Assembly (NCBI GenBank): GCA_964016885.1
Contig: OZ024742.1
Span: forward strand, 4,486,647 to 4,550,646
Length of the DNA stretch: 64,000 nucleotides
Direction of reading: 5' to 3'
From: Eledone cirrhosa
Taxonomy: Eukaryota > Mollusca > Cephalopoda > Octopoda > Eledonidae
The notes under the pieces: generated by a model
What the model was told of the DNA's origin: nothing
Seen by the model: the letters and a program-made list of their open reading frames with translations, nothing else
Databases searched by the model: none
Shown here: in pieces, positions 57,501-64,000 of the stretch
How positions within the stretch are numbered: the stretch's first letter is position 1
How the letters are laid out: each line of letters begins with the position of its first letter
Translations under genes and position numbers: made by a program

Positions 57501-60500
57501 TATATCTCCTTTCTCTGGGTTACTTGGTCTAACGATATTACCAAATATATCTCCTTTCTCTGTGTTACTTGCTCTAACTATATTACCAAATATATCTCTT
57601 TTCTCTGGGTTACTTGCTCTAACTATATTACCAAATATATCTCCTTTCTCTGGGTTACTTGGTCTAACTATATTACCAGATATATCTCCTTTCTCTGGGT
57701 TACTTGGTCTAACTATATTACCAGATATATCTCCTTTCTCTGTGTTACTTGCTCTAACTATATTACCAGATATATCTCCTTTCTCTGGGTTACTTGATCT
57801 AAGTATATTACCAGATATATCTCCTTTCTCTGGGTTACTTGGTCTAACTATATTACCAGATATATCTCCTTTCTCTGGGTTACTTGGTCTAACTATATTA
57901 CCAGATATATCTCCTTTCTCTGGGTTACTTGGTCTAACGATATTACCAGATATATCTCCTTTCTCTGGGTTACTTGGTCTAACTATATTACCAGATATAT
58001 CTCCTTTCTCTGGGTTACTTGGTCTAACGATATTACCAGATATATCTCCTTTCTCTGGGTTACTTGGTCTAACTATATTACCAGATATATCTCCTTTCTC
58101 TGGGTTACTTGGTCTAACGATATTACCAGATATATCTCCTTTCTCTGGGTTACTTTGTCTAACGATATTACCAGATACATCTCCTTTCTCTGGGTTACTT
58201 GGTCTAACTATATTACCAGATACATCTCCTTTCTCTGGGTTACTTGGTCTAACTATATTACCAGATACACCTCCTTTCTCTGGGTTACTTGGTCTAACTA
58301 TATTACCAGATATATCTCCTTTCTCTCGGTTACTTGGTCTAACGATATTACCAGATATATCTCCTTTCTCTGGGTTACTTGGTCTAACTATATTACCAGA
58401 TATATCTCCTTTCTCTGGGTTACTTGGTCTAACGATATTACCAGATATATCTCCTTTCTCTGGGTTACTTGGTCTAACTATATTACCAGATATATCTCCT
58501 TTCTCTGGGTTACTTGGTCTAACTATATTACCAGATATATCTCATTTCTCTGGGTTACTTGGTCTAACGATATTACCAGATATATCTCCTTTCTCTTGGT
58601 TACTTGCTCTAACGATATTACCAGATATATCTCCTTTCTCTGGGTTACTTGGTCTAACTATATTACCAGATATATCTCTTTTCTCTGGGTTACTTGGTCT
58701 AACTATATTACCAGATATATCTCCTTTCTCTCGGTTACTTGGTCTAACGATATTACCAGATATATCTCTTTTCTCTGGGTTACTTTGTCTAACGATATTA
58801 CCAAATATATCTCCTTTCTCTGGGTTACTTGGTCTAACTATATTACCAGATATATCTCCTTTCTCTGGGTTACTTGGTCTAACGATATTACCAGATATAT
58901 CTCCTTTCTCTGGGTTACTTGGTCTAACTATATTACCAGATATATCTCCTTTCTCTGGGTTACTTGGTCTAACTATATTACCAGATATATCTCCTTTCTC
59001 TGGGTTACTTGGTCTAACGATATTACCAGATATATCTCCTTTCTCTTGGTTACTTGCTCTAACGATATTACCAGATATATCTCCTTTCTCTGGGTTACTT
59101 GGTCTAACTATATTACCAGATATATCTCTTTTCTCTGGGTTACTTTGTCTAACGATATTACCAAATATATCTCCTTTCTCTGGGTTACTTGGTCTAACTA
59201 TATTACCAGATATATCTCCTTTCTCTGGGTTACTTGGTCTAACGATATTACCAGATATATCTCTTTTCTCTGGGTTACTTTGTCTAACGATATTACCAGA
59301 TATATCTCCTTTCTCTGTGTTACTTGGTCTAACGATATCACCAGATATATCTCCTTTCTCTGGGTTACTTGGTCTAACTATATCACTAGATATATCTCCT
59401 TTCTCTGGGTTACTTGGTCTAACGATATTACCAAATATATCTCCTTTCTCTGTGTTACTTGCTCTAACTATATTACCAAATATATCTCTTTTCTCTGGGT
59501 TACTTGCTCTAACTATATTACCAAATATATCTCCTTTCTCTGGGTTACTTGGTCTAACTATATTACCAGATATATCTCCTTTCTCTGGGTTACTTGGTCT
59601 AACTATATTACCAGATATATCTCCTTTCTCTGTGTTACTTGCTCTAACTATATTACCAAATATATCTCCTTTCTCTGGGTTACTTGGTCTAACTATATTA
59701 CCAGATATATCTCCTTTCTCTGGGTTACTTGGTCTAACTATATTACCAGATATATCTCCTTTCTCTGTGTTACTTGCTCTAACTATATTACCAGATATAT
59801 CTCCTTTCTCTGGGTTACTTGATCTAAGTATATTACCAGATATATCTCCTTTCTCTGGGTTACTTGGTCTAACTATATTACCAGATATATCTCCTTTCTC
59901 TGGGTTACTTGGTCTAACTATATTACCAGATATATCTCCTTTCTCTGGGTTACTTGGTCTAACGATATTACCAGATATATCTCCTTTCTCTGGGTTACTT
60001 GGTCTAACTATATTACCAGATATATCTCCTTTCTCTGGGTTACTTGGTCTAACGATATTACCAGATATATCTCCTTTCTCTGGGTTACTTGGTCTAACTA
60101 TATTACCAGATATATCTCCTTTCTCTGGGTTACTTGGTCTAACGATATTACCAGATATATCTCCTTTCTCTGGGTTACTTTGTCTAACGATATTACCAGA
60201 TACATCTCCTTTCTCTGGGTTACTTGGTCTAACTATATTACCAGATACATCTCCTTTCTCTGGGTTACTTGGTCTAACTATATTACCAGATACACCTCCT
60301 TTCTCTGGGTTACTTGGTCTAACTATATTACCAGATATATCTCCTTTCTCTCGGTTACTTGGTCTAACGATATTACCAGATATATCTCCTTTCTCTGGGT
60401 TACTTGGTCTAACTATATTACCAGATATATCTCCTTTCTCTGGGTTACTTGGTCTAACGATATTACCAGATATATCTCCTTTCTCTGGGTTACTTGGTCT

Positions 60501-63258
60501 AACTATATTACCAGATATATCTCCTTTCTCTGGGTTACTTGGTCTAACTATATTACCAGATATATCTCATTTCTCTGGGTTACTTGGTCTAACGATATTA
60601 CCAGATATATCTCCTTTCTCTTGGTTACTTGCTCTAACGATATTACCAGATATATCTCCTTTCTCTGGGTTACTTGGTCTAACTATATTACCAGATATAT
60701 CTCTTTTCTCTGGGTTACTTGGTCTAACTATATTACCAGATATATCTCCTTTCTCTCGGTTACTTGGTCTAACGATATTACCAGATATATCTCTTTTCTC
60801 TGGGTTACTTTGTCTAACGATATTACCAAATATATCTCCTTTCTCTGGGTTACTTGGTCTAACTATATTACCAGATATATCTCCTTTCTCTGGGTTACTT
60901 GGTCTAACGATATTACCAGATATATCTCCTTTCTCTGGGTTACTTGGTCTAACTATATTACCAGATATATCTCCTTTCTCTGGGTTACTTGGTCTAACTA
61001 TATTACCAGATATATCTCCTTTCTCTGGGTTACTTGGTCTAACGATATTACCAGATATATCTCCTTTCTCTTGGTTACTTGCTCTAACGATATTACCAGA
61101 TATATCTCCTTTCTCTGGGTTACTTGGTCTAACTATATTACCAGATATATCTCTTTTCTCTGGGTTACTTTGTCTAACGATATTACCAAATATATCTCCT
61201 TTCTCTGGGTTACTTGGTCTAACTATATTACCAGATATATCTCCTTTCTCTCGGTTACTTGGTCTAACGATATTACCAGATATATCTCTTTTCTCTGGGT
61301 TACTTTGTCTAACGATATTACCAGATATATCTCCTTTCTCTGTGTTACTTGGTCTAACGATATCACCAGATATATCTCCTTTCTCTGGGTTACTTGGTCT
61401 AACTATATCACTAGATATATCTCCTTTCTCTGGGTTACTTGGTCTAACGATATTACCAAATATATCTCCTTTCTCTGTGTTACTTGCTCTAACTATATTA
61501 CCAAATATATCTCTTTTCTCTGGGTTACTTGCTCTAACTATATTACCAAATATATCTCCTTTCTCTGGGTTACTTGGTCTAACTATATTACCAGATATAT
61601 CTCCTTTCTCTGGGTTACTTGGTCTAACTATATTACCAGATATATCTCCTTTCTCTGTGTTACTTGCTCTAACTATATTACCAGATATATCTCCTTTCTC
61701 TGGGTTACTTGATCTAAGTATATTACCAGATATATCTCCTTTCTCTGGGTTACTTGGTCTAACTATATTACCAGATATATCTCCTTTCTCTGGGTTACTT
61801 GGTCTAACTATATTACCAGATATATCTCCTTTCTCTGGGTTACTTGGTCTAACGATATTACCAGATATATCTCCTTTCTCTGGGTTACTTGGTCTAACTA
61901 TATTACCAGATATATCTCCTTTCTCTGGGTTACTTGCTCTAACGATATTACCAGATATATCTCCTTTCTCTGGGTTACTTGGTCTAACTATATTACCAGA
62001 TATATCTCCTTTCTCTGGGTTACTTGGTCTAACGATATTACCAGATATATCTCCTTTCTCTGGGTTACTTTGTCTAACGATATTACCAGATACATCTCCT
62101 TTCTCTGGGTTACTTGGTCTAACTATATTACCAGATACATCTCCTTTCTCTGGGTTACTTGGTCTAACTATATTACCAGATACACCTCCTTTCTCTGGGT
62201 TACTTGGTCTAACTATATTACCAGATATATCTCCTTTCTCTCGGTTACTTGGTCTAACGATATTACCAGATATATCTCCTTTCTCTGGGTTACTTGGTCT
62301 AACTATATTACCAGATATATCTCCTTTCTCTGGGTTACTTGGTCTAACGATATTACCAGATATATCTCCTTTCTCTGGGTTACTTGGTCTAACTATATTA
62401 CCAGATATATCTCCTTTCTCTGGGTTACTTGGTCTAACTATATTACCAGATATATCTCCTTTCTCTGGGTTACTTGGTCTAACGATATTACCAGATATAT
62501 CTCCTTTCTCTTGGTTACTTGCTCTAACGATATTACCAGATATATCTCCTTTCTCTGGGTTACTTGGTCTAACTATATTACCAGATATATCTCTTTTCTC
62601 TGGGTTACTTGGTCTAACTATATTACCAGATATATCTCCCCTCTCTCGGTTACTTGGTCTAACGATATTACCAGATATATCTCTTTTCTCTGGGTTACTT
62701 TGTCTAACGATATTACCAAATATATCTCCTTTCTCTGGGTTACTTGGTCTAACTATATTACCAGATATATCTCCTTTCTCTCGGTTACTTGGTCTAACGA
62801 TATTACCAGATATATCTCTTTTCTCTGGGTTACTTTGTCTAACGATATTACCAGATATATCTCCTTTCTCTGTGTTACTTGGTCTAACGATATCACCAGA
62901 TATATCTCCTTTCTCTGGGTTACTTGGTCTAACTATATCACCAGATATATCTCCTTTCTCTGGGTTACTTGGTCTAACGATATTACCAGATATATCTCCT
63001 TTCTCTGGGTTACTTGGTCTAACTATATTACCAAATATATCTCTTTTCTCTGGGTTACTTGCTCTAACTATATTACCAAATATATCTCCTTTCTCTATGT
63101 TACTTGCTCTAACTATATTACCAGATATATCTCCTTTCTCTGGGTTACTTGATCTAAGGATATTACCAGATATATCTCCTTTCTCTGGGTTACTTGGTCT
63201 AACGATATTACCAAATATATCTCCTTTCTCTGGGTTACTTGCTCTAACGATATCACCA
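48588..63258. repeat. 45-bp satellite array, about 326 units
   Basis: Head-to-tail units of exactly 45 bp: GATATATCTCCTTTCTCTGG, then GTTACTTGGTCTAACGATAT, then TACCA. 14,671 bp divided by 45 is 326.0. Only three single-base indels were seen: +1 near 49501 and -1 near 50446 and 53951. Variation falls on a few positions: ATA/ACA, CCT/CTT, GGG/TGG/CGG/GTG, GGT/GCT/TGT/GAT, ACG/ACT, TTA/TCA and GAT/AAT. Higher-order periods of 34-45 units are visible. Both edges are sharp, with AAATATCTCC at the left and CACCAGAGAC at the right. No transposon ends were seen. Confidence 0.99.
51335..62190. repeat. Higher-order repeat landmarks in the 45-bp array
   Basis: Three consecutive units with ACATCT, ACATCT and ACACCT, the first preceded by TTTGTCTAAC, mark seven positions; GATACACCTCC starts at 51335, 52910, 54754, 56284, 58264, 60289 and 62179. 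Spacings are 1575, 1844, 1530, 1980, 2025 and 1890 bp, or 35, 41 (less 1 nt), 34, 44, 45 and 42 units. The order of other variants between landmarks is also largely conserved. Confidence 0.9.
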
Positions 63259-63387
63259 GAGACTTTATACATGCTATTGGTTAACAAAATATTTTGTTCC
63301 AACTTAACACCAGCTCAATTAACAGTTTGTTACTTCGTTTTCATTATTGCTGTTATTTCGCCTTATTGGTTAGCGTGTTGGGTTTAG
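54187..63387 (+). other. 3,066-codon open frame within the satellite, probably not a gene
   Basis: The frame repeats ISPFSGLLGLTILPD about 200 times and leaves the array to end LACWV at 63387. It begins at GTG; in-frame ATG codons arise only from rare unit variants (about 56229 and 63095). A second plus frame (YISFLWVTWSNDITR) and one minus frame (GNIVRPSNPEKGDIS) are also open over long stretches. Most unit variation changes the amino acid in this frame, and only ACG/ACT is silent. No signal peptide, splice context or promoter is evident. Open because 45 is a multiple of 3 and the unit has no stop in this phase. Confidence 0.15.
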
Positions 63388-63461
63388 AAGAGTTTGAGTT
63401 CGAATCCGGGATCATTTCTGTTCTTTCTTCTTTTTTAGTTTTCTTTATATTATTATTATTT
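63259..63461. other. Unique right flank with a tRNA-like SINE head
   Basis: Unique sequence follows the array. At 63366-63412 GGTTAGCGTGTTGGGTTTAG and the B box GAGTTCGAATCCGGG give an A/B-box pair about 30 bp apart, fitting a truncated tRNA-derived SINE head on the plus strand. Confidence 0.5.
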
Positions 63462-63675
63462 ATGGTGTATTGGCAGTATACGTAGAGGGTCGGACGCCAT
63501 GCTTTGACGCATAGAGTTACGGCCCTTTATGATCTGAGTTCAAATCCCGCCGAGGTTAAATTTGCCTTTCATCCTTACAGAGTCGATAAAATAAAGTACC
63601 AGTCACGCACTGGGTCGATTTAATCGACTTTCCCCTCCCCCCAAATTACTGGCCTTGTGCCTATATAAGAAACCC

Positions 63676-63716
<41 letters not shown>

Positions 63717-63717
63717 G
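63462..63717 (+). mobile_element. tRNA-derived SINE with (TTA)n tail
   Basis: Complete-looking copy: the head TTGGCAGTATACGTAGAGGG, the B box GAGTTCAAATCCCGCCGAGG, the body TTTCATCCTTACAGAGTCGA, AATAAAGTACCAG, GGTCGATTTAATCGACTTTC and the end TGGCCTTGTGCCTATATAAG, followed by about 40 bp of TTA repeats. With 31968 it is the best reference for the family in this window. Confidence 0.9.
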
Positions 63718-64000
63718 GCGACCTACATAGGAAATCGTATTATCGTGAGCTCCGCAAAGATTTGTTGTTTTCAGTTGTTTAAAATTGCCATTTACGGAAA
63801 ATCTTTATTGTTAACTGTATATAAGTGCACATACATTGTTTTCTGAAAAGGACACTCAAAAAGATTGGGGCCTTGAGCCCAAAATTTAAACTTTTATAAT
63901 TATCAAACAAAAATTTCTTTGAAAAAATCATGGACGACTCACTGTCACACCTTCCTCACAAACTAACACCTCACACCGTACCAGCATTGTAAATATTACT
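63718..64000. other. Unassigned right end
   Basis: Unique AT-rich sequence; a GGGCCTTGAGCCC palindrome lies at about 63868. Nothing else recognised. Confidence 0.5.

Noticed and set aside
48588..63258. CRISPR-like array
   Set aside because: Units are contiguous with no unique spacers, the period is strict, and the genome is eukaryotic.
48541..63387. Giant repetitive protein gene encoded by the 45-bp array
   Set aside because: Several frames on both strands are open, ATG codons are rare accidents, most variants change the residue, and no splice, promoter or signal features were seen. Kept only as a low-confidence frame.

Overview
The window is eukaryotic and looks like repeat-rich intergenic DNA from a mollusc, most likely a coleoid cephalopod such as an octopus. 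The grounds are many tRNA-derived SINEs of the cephalopod type (tRNA-like head, then a body ending in microsatellite), very long (TA)n, (TG)n and (GA)n tracts, Tx1/L1-like and restriction-like-endonuclease LINEs, and several Penelope-like elements (PLEs). The species assignment is inference. I found no host protein-coding gene, tRNA, rRNA or CRISPR array. Every recognisable protein segment belongs to a retroelement, and nearly all are broken by frameshifts and stops.

Layout. 0-6 kb: a 298-bp perfect palindrome, SINEs, microsatellites and unassigned AT-rich DNA. 6.0-9.1 kb (minus): a decayed LINE with a PHD-like zinc finger, reverse transcriptase (RT) and a C-terminal PD-X-D type endonuclease. 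10.0-14.2 kb (plus): a Tx1/L1-like LINE, internally deleted, with a (TCTA)n tail. 15-19.5 kb: a cluster of foldback elements and duplicated non-coding repeats. 20.4-23.4 kb: three PLE pieces, including an inverted tail-tail pair. 23.6-33 kb: SINEs, mariner-like and foldback MITEs and an expanded (TTTTTA)n tract next to a LINE 3' remnant. 33.8-35.7 kb: two PLE-type fragments head to head. 35.7-40.1 kb: a 0.6-kb direct duplication, then nested inverted and direct repeats. 40-43 kb: SINE remnants and small minisatellites. 43.6-48.0 kb (plus): a second, longer Tx1/L1-like copy whose 3' end is lost at a (CT)n(TA)n(GA)n tract.

48.6-63.3 kb: the dominant feature, about 326 head-to-tail copies of a 45-bp unit preceded by an 18-bp minisatellite. 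Because 45 is divisible by 3 and the unit lacks stops in three of six frames, reading frames up to about 3,066 codons stay open. The substitution pattern and the multi-frame openness argue for a satellite rather than a protein gene. The array has higher-order structure: a landmark triplet recurs seven times at 34-45 unit spacing, a 10-unit sub-block is duplicated inside three successive periods, and a segment of about 3.5 kb is duplicated together with private variants. The array ends in unique sequence, followed by two more SINEs.

No genes work together here. The biological content is a record of retroelement insertion, inversion and satellite amplification.
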